A DNA stretch of 64,000 nucleotides from Propionibacteriaceae bacterium UBA7704 (GTDB taxonomy: Bacteria; Actinomycetota; Actinomycetes; Propionibacteriales; Propionibacteriaceae), in NCBI GenBank assembly GCA_002482525.1, contig DLGC01000017.1, positions 492 to 64,491 on the forward strand, in the 5' to 3' direction. Positions 16,672 through 25,454 of the stretch are shown here, in pieces. A program made the position numbers and the translations under genes. The notes below the pieces were generated by a model, which was not told where the DNA came from, did not search any database, and was given only the letters and a program-made list of their open reading frames with translations. How positions within the stretch are numbered: the first letter of the stretch is position 1; each line of letters begins with the position of its first letter.

Positions 16672-17101
16672 GGGGCGCGCCTTGAGCCCGCGGCGGCGCG
16701 CTCTGCGGCTGCTGGCTGCCGGCTCCGGTGGCGCTGCGGCGGCTTGGGCGTTGGCCGCTCTTGGCTTCGGGTTGCTGGTCGGGCCCTCGGCGCTGGTTGC
16801 GGTGCTGATCGGCGGTCTGATCACGATCGGGTTCTTCATGGTGGGCCAGCTCGTGCAGGTCGCCCTGGCCGCAGCAGAACCGGTCGTGGTGATGATGGCC
16901 AGCCTGGTGTCGTACCTGCTCCGGGTGGTCGCGGTGGCGTTGGTGGCAGCCTGGATTGTGAAGCGGGTGCCCTGGCTGGATGGCCGTCAACTGGGTGTGA
17001 CGATCCTGATCGTGCTCGCGGGTTGGCTCGCCGCCGAGGTATTTGCCTTCTCTCGGCTGCGGGTGCCCGCGTTCGACCCGCCACAAGGACAAACAGACTA
17101 G
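16664..17101 (+). CDS. AtpI-like membrane protein upstream of the ATP synthase operon
   Basis: 145 residues with four predicted membrane helices (about 14-40, 43-66, 70-98 and 108-128) and an Arg-rich cytoplasmic N-terminus. Sequence similarity to known families is not obvious by eye, but size, topology and place (between wecA and atpB) match the ATP synthase protein I-like gene found here in actinobacteria. AtpI-type proteins help assemble the c-ring or move Mg2+. Its start overlaps the wecA end by eight bases, so it is co-translated with the cell-wall gene rather than with atpB. Confidence 0.75.
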   Translation: MAEGRALSPRRRALRLLAAGSGGAAAAWALAALGFGLLVGPSALVAVLIGGLITIGFFMVGQLVQVALAAAEPVVVMMASLVSYLLRVVAVALVAAWIVKRVPWLDGRQLGVTILIVLAGWLAAEVFAFSRLRVPAFDPPQGQTD

Positions 17102-17133
17102 GTAACATCATGGAATCGATAGGCACTTTTGCC

Positions 17134-17142
17134 TGATATGGT
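17134..17142 (+). promoter_or_regulatory. Extended -10 promoter for the atp operon, with an inverted repeat
   Basis: TG-A-TATGGT is an extended -10 (TGN plus TANNNT); the hexamer is 17137-17142 and the ATG of the next gene is nine bases later, so the leader would be very short. No -35 is visible. Just upstream AGGCA (17121-17125) and TGCCT (17130-17134) form an inverted repeat around CTTT that touches the promoter. Confidence 0.5.
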
Positions 17143-17151
17143 GCTGCCACC

Positions 17152-17346
17152 ATGGGTGATCGCAACGGCACGAGTGACGGCTATCGCGTATTGAGCCTCA
17201 TGCTGGCCGGACCTGCGCTGTATGGCGGAATCGGTTGGTTGCTGGATGCCTGGCTGCACACCTCATGGCTTCTCTTGGTAGGGGTGATGGTCGGTTTGGG
17301 CCTGAGCACTTACCTTGTGATTTCACGTTACGGACGCACCGTATGA
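17152..17346 (+). CDS. Small AtpZ/AtpI-family membrane protein
   Basis: 64 residues with two membrane helices (about 14-32 and 40-57) joined by a short LDAWLHTSW loop. The GGIGWLLDAWL motif is typical of the AtpZ/AtpI family (ATPase_gene1), small proteins encoded ahead of atpB that are thought to act in Fo assembly or cation transport. No Shine-Dalgarno; probably read from a nearly leaderless mRNA. 22 bases before atpB. In other actinobacteria a similar small gene heads this operon. Confidence 0.8.
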   Translation: MGDRNGTSDGYRVLSLMLAGPALYGGIGWLLDAWLHTSWLLLVGVMVGLGLSTYLVISRYGRTV

Positions 17347-17368
17347 ACGGCCTGACCGAGGAGGTTGT

Positions 17369-18229
17369 ATGCCCGGCCTGACCGGCCTGTTTATTCCCCT
17401 GGAGTGGGACGTCTGCACTCACACTGAGGGCGGCGAAGAAGGCCTCATCATCGGGGTCGGTAGTTTCTGCGCCCGTCCGCTCTTCCCGGGATTGGGCCCG
17501 GAGTTCTACTGGATCAACAATCAGCTCTTCCAAGCGGTGCTCGGCGCCGTCTTGGTGATCGCCTTCTGGCTGTGGGTATCGCGCTCGCACAAGCTGGTCC
17601 CCGGCAAGCGGCAATACTTCGGCGAGCTGGCCTACAACTTCGTGCGTGACGGCATCGCCCGCGACATGCTCGGGCATGACTTCCGCAAGTTCGTTCCCTA
17701 TCTGGTGGCGCTGTTCAGCTTCCTGCTGGTGAACAACCTGTTCGGGCAGTTCTTCTTCTTCATGTTCCCGACCTTCTCCAAGATCGGCTACGCATGGGGT
17801 CTGGCGGGTCTGACCTTCCTGCTTTACAACGGCGTGGGTATCTACAAACACGGGTTGTTGAAGTATCTGAAGAACAACACGATGCCTGCCGGCGTGCCGT
17901 GGTGGATGCTGCCGCTGGTGATGCCGCTGGAGTTCTTGTCGAACTTCATCATTCGCCCGATCACTTTGGCGCTGCGACTCTTCGCCAACCTGTTCGGCGG
18001 CCACTTGGTGGTGCTGGTCTTCGTGGTCGGCGGCACCATGCTGCTGACCTGGACCGAAGGCCCGCTGAATGGCAAACCCGAATGGCTGCTACACACCGCC
18101 GGTGGCGTGGCACTGGTCTTCAGCTTGGCGATCTTCGCCTTGGAACTGTTCGTCTCGGTCATGCAGGCCTATATCTTCACGGTCCTGACCGCCCAATATG
18201 TCGCCTCGGCACTAGCCGATGAGCACTGA
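17369..18229 (+). CDS. atpB: ATP synthase Fo subunit a
   Basis: 286 residues, polytopic. Forms the proton half-channels next to the c-ring. The essential arginine is R203 in ITLALRLFANLFGGH, and the last helices carry the LFVSVMQAYIFTVLTA segment. Strong Shine-Dalgarno GAGGAGG precedes ATG 17369. Second gene of the atpZ-B-E-F-H-A-G-D-C operon. Confidence 0.97.
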   Translation: MPGLTGLFIPLEWDVCTHTEGGEEGLIIGVGSFCARPLFPGLGPEFYWINNQLFQAVLGAVLVIAFWLWVSRSHKLVPGKRQYFGELAYNFVRDGIARDMLGHDFRKFVPYLVALFSFLLVNNLFGQFFFFMFPTFSKIGYAWGLAGLTFLLYNGVGIYKHGLLKYLKNNTMPAGVPWWMLPLVMPLEFLSNFIIRPITLALRLFANLFGGHLVVLVFVVGGTMLLTWTEGPLNGKPEWLLHTAGGVALVFSLAIFALELFVSVMQAYIFTVLTAQYVASALADEH

Positions 18230-18263
18230 GCAACTGTAAGAAACCCTCGAAAGGAAATCATCC

Positions 18264-18482
18264 ATGATCCCAATGGAAATGGTCGGCTCCCTGAACATGA
18301 TCGGCTACGGCCTGGCAGCGATCGGCCCCGGCATCGGTATCGGCCTGGTCTTCGCCGCCGTCATTCAGGGCACCGCTCGTCAGCCTGAGGCCAAGGGTGC
18401 CTTGATGAGCACCGCCTGGATCGGCTTCGCCCTGACTGAAGCGCTGGCCATCATCGGCATCGCGCTCGCCTTCGCCCTGTAA
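18264..18482 (+). CDS. atpE: ATP synthase Fo subunit c
   Basis: 72 residues forming a two-helix hairpin. The polar loop is R39-Q40-P41 and the proton-carrying carboxylate is E59 in GFALTEALAIIG. Helix 1 has the GPGIGIG glycine motif. No sodium-type ligand set is obvious, so a proton-driven ring is likely. Shine-Dalgarno AAAGGAAA. The TAA stop shares its last base with the atpF ATG. Confidence 0.97.
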   Translation: MIPMEMVGSLNMIGYGLAAIGPGIGIGLVFAAVIQGTARQPEAKGALMSTAWIGFALTEALAIIGIALAFAL

Positions 18483-19030
18483 TGAGGTTTGGGGGAATGT
18501 TCCCACTGGAATCCGGCATGCCGCCGCTGACTCCGGAGTACACCTCGGAGTTGGTCGCAGGCGTCGTGTTGTTCCTGATCATCCTGGTGGTGGTCTGGAA
18601 GTTCGTGGTGCCGAAGTTCGAGGAGACCTACGCCGAACGATCGGCTGAGATCGCCGGTGGTATCGAGAAGGCGGAGCGGGCTCAGGCAGAGGCTGCTGAG
18701 GCGCTGGCCGAGTATCAGGCACAGTTGGCCGAGGCGCGAGCCGAGGCAGCCAAGATCCGGGAAGAGGCCAAGGCAGATGCTGCCGCGGCCTCGGCCGAGA
18801 TCCGGGCCGCGGCTGCTGCCGATGCGGAGCGTCTGGTGGCCAATGCTCGTGCACAGATCGGTGCCGAGCGCGCGCAGGTAGTGCAGCAGCTACGTGGCGA
18901 AATCGGTGGTCTGGCCACCGAACTGGCCGGCAAGATCGTCGGGGAGTCGTTGGCCAAGGACGCGGCTGCCCGCCGCACCGTCGACCGTTTCCTCGCTGAG
19001 CTCGAGTCGCAACCGGTGGAGCAGGCATGA
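18482..19030 (+). CDS. atpF: ATP synthase Fo subunit b
   Basis: 182 residues: one N-terminal membrane helix (about 25-44, VAGVVLFLIILVVVWKFVVP) followed by a long Ala/Glu/Arg-rich coiled coil forming the peripheral stalk. It is separate from the delta subunit, unlike the b-delta fusion of mycobacteria. Start chosen at the ATG overlapping the atpE stop. Confidence 0.95.
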   Translation: MRFGGMFPLESGMPPLTPEYTSELVAGVVLFLIILVVVWKFVVPKFEETYAERSAEIAGGIEKAERAQAEAAEALAEYQAQLAEARAEAAKIREEAKADAAAASAEIRAAAAADAERLVANARAQIGAERAQVVQQLRGEIGGLATELAGKIVGESLAKDAAARRTVDRFLAELESQPVEQA

Positions 19031-19824
19031 ATGCAGCCACCGAAGCCCGGATTTCGGAGCTCGACCGCACGGTTGATGCCCTGAAGCCCACGCTGAGCCT
19101 GGCCGAGGAACTGTTCGGTATCGCCGATGTGCTCCACGAGCAGGCCACCTTGCGGAACGCTCTGGCCGATTCGACCACGGCCGACGACAGTCGGCGGGCG
19201 ATGGCTGCAGCGCTGTTCGGTGGCAAGCTGAGCGAGACGGCGACGTCGATCATCGGCGAGGCCGCCGGACTGCGGTGGGGGATCGGGTCGCGTCTGACCG
19301 ACGCGATCAATCGGCAGGGCCTGCGGGTGCTGTTCGGAACTGCTCAGGCTGCCCAGGCACTGGACCAGGTGGAATCCGAATTGTTCCATCTGAACCGTGC
19401 TGTGGCAGCCGACACCGAACTGCGCCAGGCATTGGACAATCGCAACGCCCCGCTTGCAGCGCGGCTGACGCTGTTGTCGGATCTGCTGTCGACGAAGGCA
19501 GACCCGGTGACTTTGGCCCTGGCGCAGCGCGCAGTCGCTGCCTCACAGCGATCGTTCGAAGCGACCACCGAGGAATACCTGCGGCTGGCCGCAGCGATTC
19601 GGGAACGCGCCATTGCGACCGTGACCGTGGCTCAGCCGCTCACCGCGGCTCAGACCAAGAAATTGCGGGAGATTCTGGTTCGGAAGCTCGACCGTGAGGT
19701 CAACCTGCAGATCGTGATCGACCCCAGCGTGCTCGGCGGCGCTCGGGTGAAGGTCGGCGACGAAGTGATCGAGGGCACGGTCGCCGCCCGCCTGGCCGCC
19801 GCTCAACAACAACTCACCCAGTAG
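19027..19824 (+). CDS. atpH: ATP synthase F1 subunit delta
   Basis: 265 residues, longer than the roughly 180-residue E. coli form but usual for actinobacteria, which carry an N-terminal extension. The C-terminal OSCP signature is clear: REILVRKLDREVNLQIVID followed by GGARVKVGDEVIEG. It joins the peripheral stalk to the top of F1. The ATG overlaps the atpF stop by four bases. Confidence 0.95.
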   Translation: MNAATEARISELDRTVDALKPTLSLAEELFGIADVLHEQATLRNALADSTTADDSRRAMAAALFGGKLSETATSIIGEAAGLRWGIGSRLTDAINRQGLRVLFGTAQAAQALDQVESELFHLNRAVAADTELRQALDNRNAPLAARLTLLSDLLSTKADPVTLALAQRAVAASQRSFEATTEEYLRLAAAIRERAIATVTVAQPLTAAQTKKLREILVRKLDREVNLQIVIDPSVLGGARVKVGDEVIEGTVAARLAAAQQQLTQ

Positions 19825-19848
19825 AAATCGAAAGCAGAAGGTGCACAA

Positions 19849-21492
19849 ATGGCCGATCTGACCATCAGCCCCGAGGAGATCCGGGACGCCCTGGACAAGT
19901 TCGTGACGAACTTCAACCCCGAGGCCGCCAGCCAGGACGAGGTGGGCGTGGTTGCCACCTCCGGTGACGGCATCGCGCGGGTGGAGGGCCTCCCGTCCGC
20001 CATGGCGAATGAGCTGCTCAAGTTCGAGAACGGCACGCTCGGTATCGCGCTGAACCTGGACGTCCGCGAAATCGGCGTCGTGGTGCTCGGCGATTCCGAA
20101 GGCATCGAGGAGGGCGGGGTCGTCCGCCGCACCGGCGAGGTGCTCAGCGTTCCTGTCGGTGACGGCTACTTGGGGCGTGTGGTGGATTCCATGGGTAACC
20201 CGATCGATGGTCTGGGTGAGATCACCGACATCGACGGGTTGCGGGAGTTGGAGCTGCAGGCCGCCGGCGTCATGGATCGCCAGAGCGTCAACGAGCCGCT
20301 GCAGACCGGGATCAAAGCGATCGACTCGATGACGCCGATCGGTCGCGGACAGCGCCAGTTGATCATCGGTGACCGCAAGACCGGCAAGACGGCCATCGCG
20401 GTGGACACCATCATCAACCAGAAGGCCAACTGGGAATCCGGTGATCCGACCAAGCAGGTTCGCTGCATCTACGTCGCGATCGGTCAGAAGGGCTCGACCA
20501 TCGCTGCGCTGCGCACCAAGCTGGAAGAGGCCGGTGCGATGGCCTACACCACCATCGTGCACTCCCCAGCGTCGGATCCGGCCGGCTACAAGTACATCGC
20601 CCCGTACTCCGGTTCGGCCATCGGCCAGCACTGGATGTACGCCGGCAAACACGTGCTCATCATCTTCGACGACCTGACCAAGCAGGCCGAGGCCTACCGC
20701 GCCATGTCGTTGCTGCTGCGTCGCCCGCCGGGCCGCGAGGCCTACCCCGGCGACGTGTTCTACCTACACAGCCGCTTGCTGGAGCGCTGCGCGAAGCTGT
20801 CCGACGAGCTCGGCGGCGGATCGATGACGGGGCTGCCGATCATCGAGACCAAGGCCAACGATGTGTCGGCCTACATTCCGACCAACGTGATCTCGATCAC
20901 CGACGGTCAGATCTTCCTGCAATCCGACCTGTTCAACGCCAACCAGCGTCCGGCCATCGACGTCGGCATCTCGGTGTCCCGCGTGGGTGGTGCCGCGCAG
21001 GTCAAGGCCATGAAGAGTGTGTCGGGCACCTTGAAGATCGGCCTGGCGCAATACCGCGACATGGAAGCCTTCGCGATGTTCGCCTCCGACCTGGACGCCG
21101 CATCCCGGCGCCAGTTGGAGCGGGGCGCGCGGCTGGTGGAGTTGCTGCGTCAGCCGCAGTACACCCCCTACCCGGTAGCCGATCAGGTCATCAGCGTGTG
21201 GGGCGGCATCAACGGCAAGTTCGACGATGTGCCGGTGGCCGACGTGCTGCGTTTCGAGCAGGAGTTCCTGGCCTACCTCAAGCACCACACCGAGGTGCTG
21301 ACCGTGATCGGTGAGACCGGTAAGTTCGACGATGACACTCAGGCTGCTGCCGAGGAAGCTCTGGAGGCATTCCGCCGCCAGTTCGTCGCCAGCGACGGTA
21401 CCCCGCTGGCGACCGCGGACGATCCGGCCGAGGTCATCGCGGAAGAGGACATGGACCACGAGCAAATCGTGGTTCAGAAGAAGCGGAGCTGA
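19849..21492 (+). CDS. atpA: ATP synthase F1 subunit alpha
   Basis: 547 residues. Non-catalytic nucleotide-binding subunit with Walker A GDRKTGKT at residues 174-181, the visiting-Arg region SVSRVGGAAQVKAMK, and the N-terminal beta-barrel containing the GDGIARVEGLP motif. The C-terminus has an acidic extension ending MDHEQIVVQKKRS, reminiscent of the C-terminal alpha extension in mycobacteria that limits ATP hydrolysis; here the resemblance is loose. Shine-Dalgarno AGAAGG upstream. Confidence 0.98.
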   Translation: MADLTISPEEIRDALDKFVTNFNPEAASQDEVGVVATSGDGIARVEGLPSAMANELLKFENGTLGIALNLDVREIGVVVLGDSEGIEEGGVVRRTGEVLSVPVGDGYLGRVVDSMGNPIDGLGEITDIDGLRELELQAAGVMDRQSVNEPLQTGIKAIDSMTPIGRGQRQLIIGDRKTGKTAIAVDTIINQKANWESGDPTKQVRCIYVAIGQKGSTIAALRTKLEEAGAMAYTTIVHSPASDPAGYKYIAPYSGSAIGQHWMYAGKHVLIIFDDLTKQAEAYRAMSLLLRRPPGREAYPGDVFYLHSRLLERCAKLSDELGGGSMTGLPIIETKANDVSAYIPTNVISITDGQIFLQSDLFNANQRPAIDVGISVSRVGGAAQVKAMKSVSGTLKIGLAQYRDMEAFAMFASDLDAASRRQLERGARLVELLRQPQYTPYPVADQVISVWGGINGKFDDVPVADVLRFEQEFLAYLKHHTEVLTVIGETGKFDDDTQAAAEEALEAFRRQFVASDGTPLATADDPAEVIAEEDMDHEQIVVQKKRS

Positions 21493-21495
21493 TCA

Positions 21496-22410
21496 ATGGG
21501 AGCCAGCCTTCGCGAACTGCGCCAGCGGCGCAAATCGGTGACGGCCACCAAGAAGATCACCCGGGCCATGGAGCTCATCGCCTCATCCCGGGTGCTCAAG
21601 GCCCAGCAGGCCGCTGCTCGCACCCTGCCCTACACCCGAGAGTTGAATCGGGCGGTCTCGGCGGTGGCGACCTACTCGCGCACCGATCACCCGCTGACCC
21701 GGCCGCAGGCGGACAAGCCGCGTCGGGTGGCGGTGGTGTTCATCACCTCCGACCGCGGCATGAACGGCGCGTACTCCTCCAATGTGATCAAGATGGTTTC
21801 CCAGATGCGGGAGCGCTTGGACGCCGAGGGCATCGAGATGGTGCGTTACGCCGTCGGGCGCAAGGGCATCGGATACCTCAGCTATCGCGGCATGGACATG
21901 GCGGCGTCATGGTCTGGCTTCTCCGACTCGCCGACCTATGATCGCGCGGTCGACATCGCCGATCGATTGGTGGAGGACTTCCTGCGTCCCTACGAAGAGG
22001 GCGGCGTCGACGAGATCTGGACCATCTACACCCGGATGGAATCCATGCTCAGCCAGACCCCGCGGGCACGGCGCGTGCTGCCCCTGGAAGTGGTCCAAGG
22101 CGTCCACGAGGTCTCCGGCGAGGAACTGCTTCCGCTGTACGAGTTCGAGCCCAGCCCTGAGGCGGTGCTGGATCGGCTGCTGCCGCTGTATGTGCGCAGC
22201 CGGATCTGGTTCTACCTGTTGCAGTCGGCGGCATCGCAGTTGGCCAGCCAACAGAAGGCGATGAAAGCCGCAACTGACAACGCGCAGCAACTGATCGAGG
22301 GGCTGACCCGGGCCGCCAACCAGGCTCGCCAGGCCGAGATCACCCAAGAAATCAGCGAAATCGTCGGCGGTGCCAGCGCACTGGCCGACCTCACCCAAGA
22401 CCAGAACTAG
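21496..22410 (+). CDS. atpG: ATP synthase F1 subunit gamma
   Basis: 304 residues; central rotor shaft. N-terminal helix MGASLRELRQRRKSVTATKKITRAMELIASSRV-type start (first 10 residues and the KITRAM motif are diagnostic) and the C-terminal helix with MKAATDNAQ and the TQEISEIVGGASAL motif are both conserved. Starts three bases after the atpA stop. Confidence 0.97.
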   Translation: MGASLRELRQRRKSVTATKKITRAMELIASSRVLKAQQAAARTLPYTRELNRAVSAVATYSRTDHPLTRPQADKPRRVAVVFITSDRGMNGAYSSNVIKMVSQMRERLDAEGIEMVRYAVGRKGIGYLSYRGMDMAASWSGFSDSPTYDRAVDIADRLVEDFLRPYEEGGVDEIWTIYTRMESMLSQTPRARRVLPLEVVQGVHEVSGEELLPLYEFEPSPEAVLDRLLPLYVRSRIWFYLLQSAASQLASQQKAMKAATDNAQQLIEGLTRAANQARQAEITQEISEIVGGASALADLTQDQN

Positions 22411-22427
22411 GCAAAGGCAGACTTCGA

Positions 22428-23873
22428 ATGACTGTGACTACCGAAAAGATCGCAGCGGCCACCGGGCGGGTTGCCCGGGTTATCGGCCCGGTGGTGGATG
22501 TGGAGTTCGCCGCCGACCAGATGCCCGACATCCTCAATGCGGTGCTGATCGAGATCAGCGACGGCGAGCAGACCCGCACCATCACCGCCGAGGTCGCTTT
22601 GCACGTCGGCGACAACATGGTGCGAGCCATTTCGCTGAAGCCCACCGACGGTATGCGTCGTGGTGCCAAGGTGACCGATACCGGCGCACCGATCTCGGTG
22701 CCCGTGGGCGATGTCACCAAGGGCCGGGTGTGGAACGTGACCGGCGACTGCCTCAATGAGGACCTGGTTGCGAACAAGGTTGAGATCGCCGAACGCTGGC
22801 CGATTCACCGTGCCGCCCCGAAATTCGATGCGCTGGAGCCGAAGACCGAGATGCTGGAGACCGGCATCAAGGTGCTCGACCTGCTCACCCCCTACGTGAA
22901 GGGCGGCAAGATCGGCCTGTTCGGCGGTGCCGGTGTGGGCAAGACGGTGCTGATCCAGGAAATGATCTACCGCATCGCCCACAACTTCGGTGGCACCTCG
23001 GTGTTCGCCGGTGTGGGGGAGCGCACCCGTGAAGGCAACGACCTGATCGAGGAAATGATCGAAGCCGGCGTCATGAAGGACACCGCCTTGGTGTTCGGCC
23101 AGATGGATGAGCCGCCGGGCACTCGCTTGCGCGTCGCGCTGTCGGCACTGACCATGGCGGAGTACTTCCGCGATGTGCAGGACCAGGACGTGTTGTTGTT
23201 CATCGACAACATCTTCCGTTTCACCCAGGCCGGTTCGGAGGTCTCGACCCTGCTGGGCCGTATGCCTTCGGCGGTGGGCTACCAGCCAACGCTGGCCGAC
23301 GAAATGGGACAGCTGCAGGAGCGGATCACCTCGACCCGTGGCCACTCGATCACCTCGATGCAGGCGATCTACGTGCCCGCCGACGACTACACCGACCCGG
23401 CTCCGGCGACCACCTTCGCGCACCTGGACGCCACCACCGAGCTCAGCCGCGAGATCGCCTCGCGTGGTCTGTACCCGGCTGTGGATCCGCTGAGCAGCTC
23501 CTCGCGCATCCTCGATCCGCAGTTCGTGGGCCAGGAGCACTACGACACGGCAACTCGGGTGAAGCAGATCCTGCAGCGCAACAAGGAACTGCAAGACATC
23601 ATTGCCATCCTGGGTGTGGACGAGCTGAGCGAGGAAGACAAGATCATCGTGGCTCGGGCTCGACGCCTGCAGCAGTTCCTCAGCCAGAACACCTACATGG
23701 CAACCAAGTTCACCAACGTCGAGGGTTCGACGGTGCCGTTGGCCGACACCATCGAGTCGTTCAAGATGATCTGCGATGGCGAGGTTGATCACATCGCTGA
23801 GCAGGCGTTCTTCAACGTCGGTGGTATGGATATGGTGTACGCCAACTGGGATCGCATTCAGAAGGAAGGCTGA
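22428..23873 (+). CDS. atpD: ATP synthase F1 subunit beta
   Basis: 481 residues; catalytic subunit. Walker A GGAGVGKT at 166-173, the catalytic GERTREGNDL segment, Walker B VLLFIDNIF, and the DELSEED motif (DELSEEDK) that contacts epsilon. ATG 22428, 17 bases after the atpG stop. Confidence 0.98.
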   Translation: MTVTTEKIAAATGRVARVIGPVVDVEFAADQMPDILNAVLIEISDGEQTRTITAEVALHVGDNMVRAISLKPTDGMRRGAKVTDTGAPISVPVGDVTKGRVWNVTGDCLNEDLVANKVEIAERWPIHRAAPKFDALEPKTEMLETGIKVLDLLTPYVKGGKIGLFGGAGVGKTVLIQEMIYRIAHNFGGTSVFAGVGERTREGNDLIEEMIEAGVMKDTALVFGQMDEPPGTRLRVALSALTMAEYFRDVQDQDVLLFIDNIFRFTQAGSEVSTLLGRMPSAVGYQPTLADEMGQLQERITSTRGHSITSMQAIYVPADDYTDPAPATTFAHLDATTELSREIASRGLYPAVDPLSSSSRILDPQFVGQEHYDTATRVKQILQRNKELQDIIAILGVDELSEEDKIIVARARRLQQFLSQNTYMATKFTNVEGSTVPLADTIESFKMICDGEVDHIAEQAFFNVGGMDMVYANWDRIQKEG

Positions 23874-23874
23874 G

Positions 23875-24279
23875 GTGGCACAACTTCGGGTAGAGGTCGT
23901 CGCGGCTGAGGGTATCGCCTGGGAGGGGGATGCCCTGAGCGTGATCGCTCGTACCTCCGAGGGTGATATCGGCATCATGCCGAATCACGAGCCGCTGCTG
24001 GCGACGTTGTCACCGTGCGCGGCTGAGATCCTCACCGTTGACGGCAACCGCGAGGTCGTGGCGGTCGACGGCGGGTTCATCTCGGTCGCCGACAACCGCG
24101 TGTCGGTGCTGTCGCCGATGGCCCGGGTGGCCGCCGAGATCGACCTGAAGGCCGCCGAGCACGAATTGGCCGCAGCCGAGAAGCGACTGAACGAGGGTGA
24201 GATCGACGAGCAGACTCGTCATCACTACCTTCGTGCACATGCTCAGCTCAAGGCTGCCCGGATGGCACACGGCCACTGA
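23875..24279 (+). CDS. atpC: ATP synthase F1 subunit epsilon
   Basis: 134 residues. N-terminal beta-sandwich (GIMPNHEPLLATLSP) and a C-terminal helical hairpin that can inhibit ATP hydrolysis. I chose the GTG at 23875, one base after the atpD stop, because the family sequence (MAQLRVEVVAAEG) begins there; upstream in-frame codons belong to atpD. Last gene of the ATP synthase proper. Confidence 0.95.
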   Translation: MAQLRVEVVAAEGIAWEGDALSVIARTSEGDIGIMPNHEPLLATLSPCAAEILTVDGNREVVAVDGGFISVADNRVSVLSPMARVAAEIDLKAAEHELAAAEKRLNEGEIDEQTRHHYLRAHAQLKAARMAHGH

Positions 24280-24292
24280 TCGGCGGTGAGCA

Positions 24293-24739
24293 GTGCCCGT
24301 GGATCTCTTGCCGATCGCGGAGTGGTCCGTCCTGGCACTGTTCATCATCCTGGTGGTTCCGGTCGTTTTTTTGGCGAGCCGACGCCGCTGGCTTTCTCGC
24401 CAGGGTGGGCTGTTCGACTGCAGTCTGCGACTGACGGATAAGACGCCTGGAGCCGGGTGGGCTCTGGGCGTCGCCCGTTATTCGGGCGACAATCTGGAGT
24501 GGTTTCGGGTCTTCTCGCCGTCGCTACGGCCTCGGATGATCTTTCCTCGCTCGGTGACTCGCGCCGGCGAGCAACGGGAGCCGGACGCCATCGAGTCCGT
24601 CGTGCTGAGCGACAATCAGCGCATCGTGGGTCTGGAGTCGGCGAACGGAGAGGTCTGGGAGCTGTCGATGTCGATCGCGTCTTTGACCGGTCTGTTGAGC
24701 TGGTTGGAGTCAGCGCCGCCCGGTGCGCGCTACCGCTGA
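24293..24739 (+). CDS. DUF2550 family membrane-anchored protein
   Basis: 148 residues: one N-terminal membrane helix (about 10-29), a basic stop (SRRRW), then a soluble beta-rich domain with GWALGVARYSGDNLEWFRVFS and SLRPRMIFPR. This is the conserved actinobacterial protein encoded right after atpC (as Rv1312 in M. tuberculosis); its role is unknown. GTG start, 13 bases after atpC, so probably transcribed with the atp operon. The last ten bases overlap the end of the pduO gene on the other strand. Confidence 0.8.
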   Translation: MPVDLLPIAEWSVLALFIILVVPVVFLASRRRWLSRQGGLFDCSLRLTDKTPGAGWALGVARYSGDNLEWFRVFSPSLRPRMIFPRSVTRAGEQREPDAIESVVLSDNQRIVGLESANGEVWELSMSIASLTGLLSWLESAPPGARYR

Positions 24740-25389
24740 TCCTCGCCGATGATGCGGGCCCGGGCTCGCGCCGCGGCGGTATCCGGCGGTTGGCGATCCT
24801 TGCCCGGCACCCAGAGCACTTCGGTGCCGTCGGGTGCGCACGCCCGCGCGAGAATGAAGAGGAGATCGGACAGCCGGTTCAGGTAGGTCACGGCGAGGGG
24901 ATTGACGCCTCCGGCTCGACCTTCAGTGGCGGGTTGCGTGCCGTGCACCGCAGCGGCGGCCCACGCAGTGCGCTCGGCGCGTCGCACCACCGCACGTGCC
25001 AACTGCAACCAGGCCGTCGCGGCGCCACCGCCGGGCAGTACGAAGGACTTCAGTTCGGGCAACTCCGCAGAGTACTGGTCGCACCAGGCCTCCAGGCGGT
25101 CGAGGTAGTCCTGCTCCACCCGCAGTGGCGTCACGTCCGGGTCCGCCACCAGCGGCGTGGCCAGGTCGGTGCCACAGTCGAACAGCTCGTTCTGAAGGTG
25201 GCCGAGAATCGAGGCGATGTCGGCCGGCAGCTCAGGGGCGGTGAGTGCCAATCCGATGATGGAGTTGGCCTCGTCGATGTGGCCATAGGCCTGAACACGC
25301 GGGTCGGTTTTGCTCACCTCGGAGAGGTCGGCAAGCCGGGTGCTCCCGGCATCTCCGGTACGGGTGTAGATGCGCGTCAGATTCACCAT
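24730..25389 (-). CDS. pduO: Cob(I)alamin adenosyltransferase, PduO type
   Basis: Moves the adenosyl group of ATP to cob(I)alamin to make coenzyme B12. 219 residues, all-helical PduO family: N-terminal NLTRIYTRTGDAGST binds ATP, followed by YGHIDEANSIIG, VLPGGG, AERTAW and the LNRLSDLLF motif. ATG at 25389 matches the family start; the in-frame TTG nine bases upstream is less likely. A close homologue sits in the same place in mycobacteria (Rv1314c). The product would serve methylmalonyl-CoA mutase, consistent with the epimerase gene at 30.4 kb. Confidence 0.92.
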   Translation of the reverse strand: MVNLTRIYTRTGDAGSTRLADLSEVSKTDPRVQAYGHIDEANSIIGLALTAPELPADIASILGHLQNELFDCGTDLATPLVADPDVTPLRVEQDYLDRLEAWCDQYSAELPELKSFVLPGGGAATAWLQLARAVVRRAERTAWAAAAVHGTQPATEGRAGGVNPLAVTYLNRLSDLLFILARACAPDGTEVLWVPGKDRQPPDTAAARARARIIGEDQR

Positions 25390-25454
25390 GTGAATCAATC
25401 AACACCGGCGAGACATGACTGTCAAACGCGCTGTGCTGTGGCAGCGTAGGGCGA

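Noticed and set aside
19543..20652. Long open frame (369 codons) on the minus strand across atpH/atpA
   Set aside because: Antisense shadow of atpA in GC-rich DNA; product is low-complexity with no family motifs.
22407..23978. Open frame of 523 codons on the minus strand across atpD
   Set aside because: Antisense shadow; His/Arg/Leu-rich translation without any recognisable domain, while atpD on the plus strand is certain.
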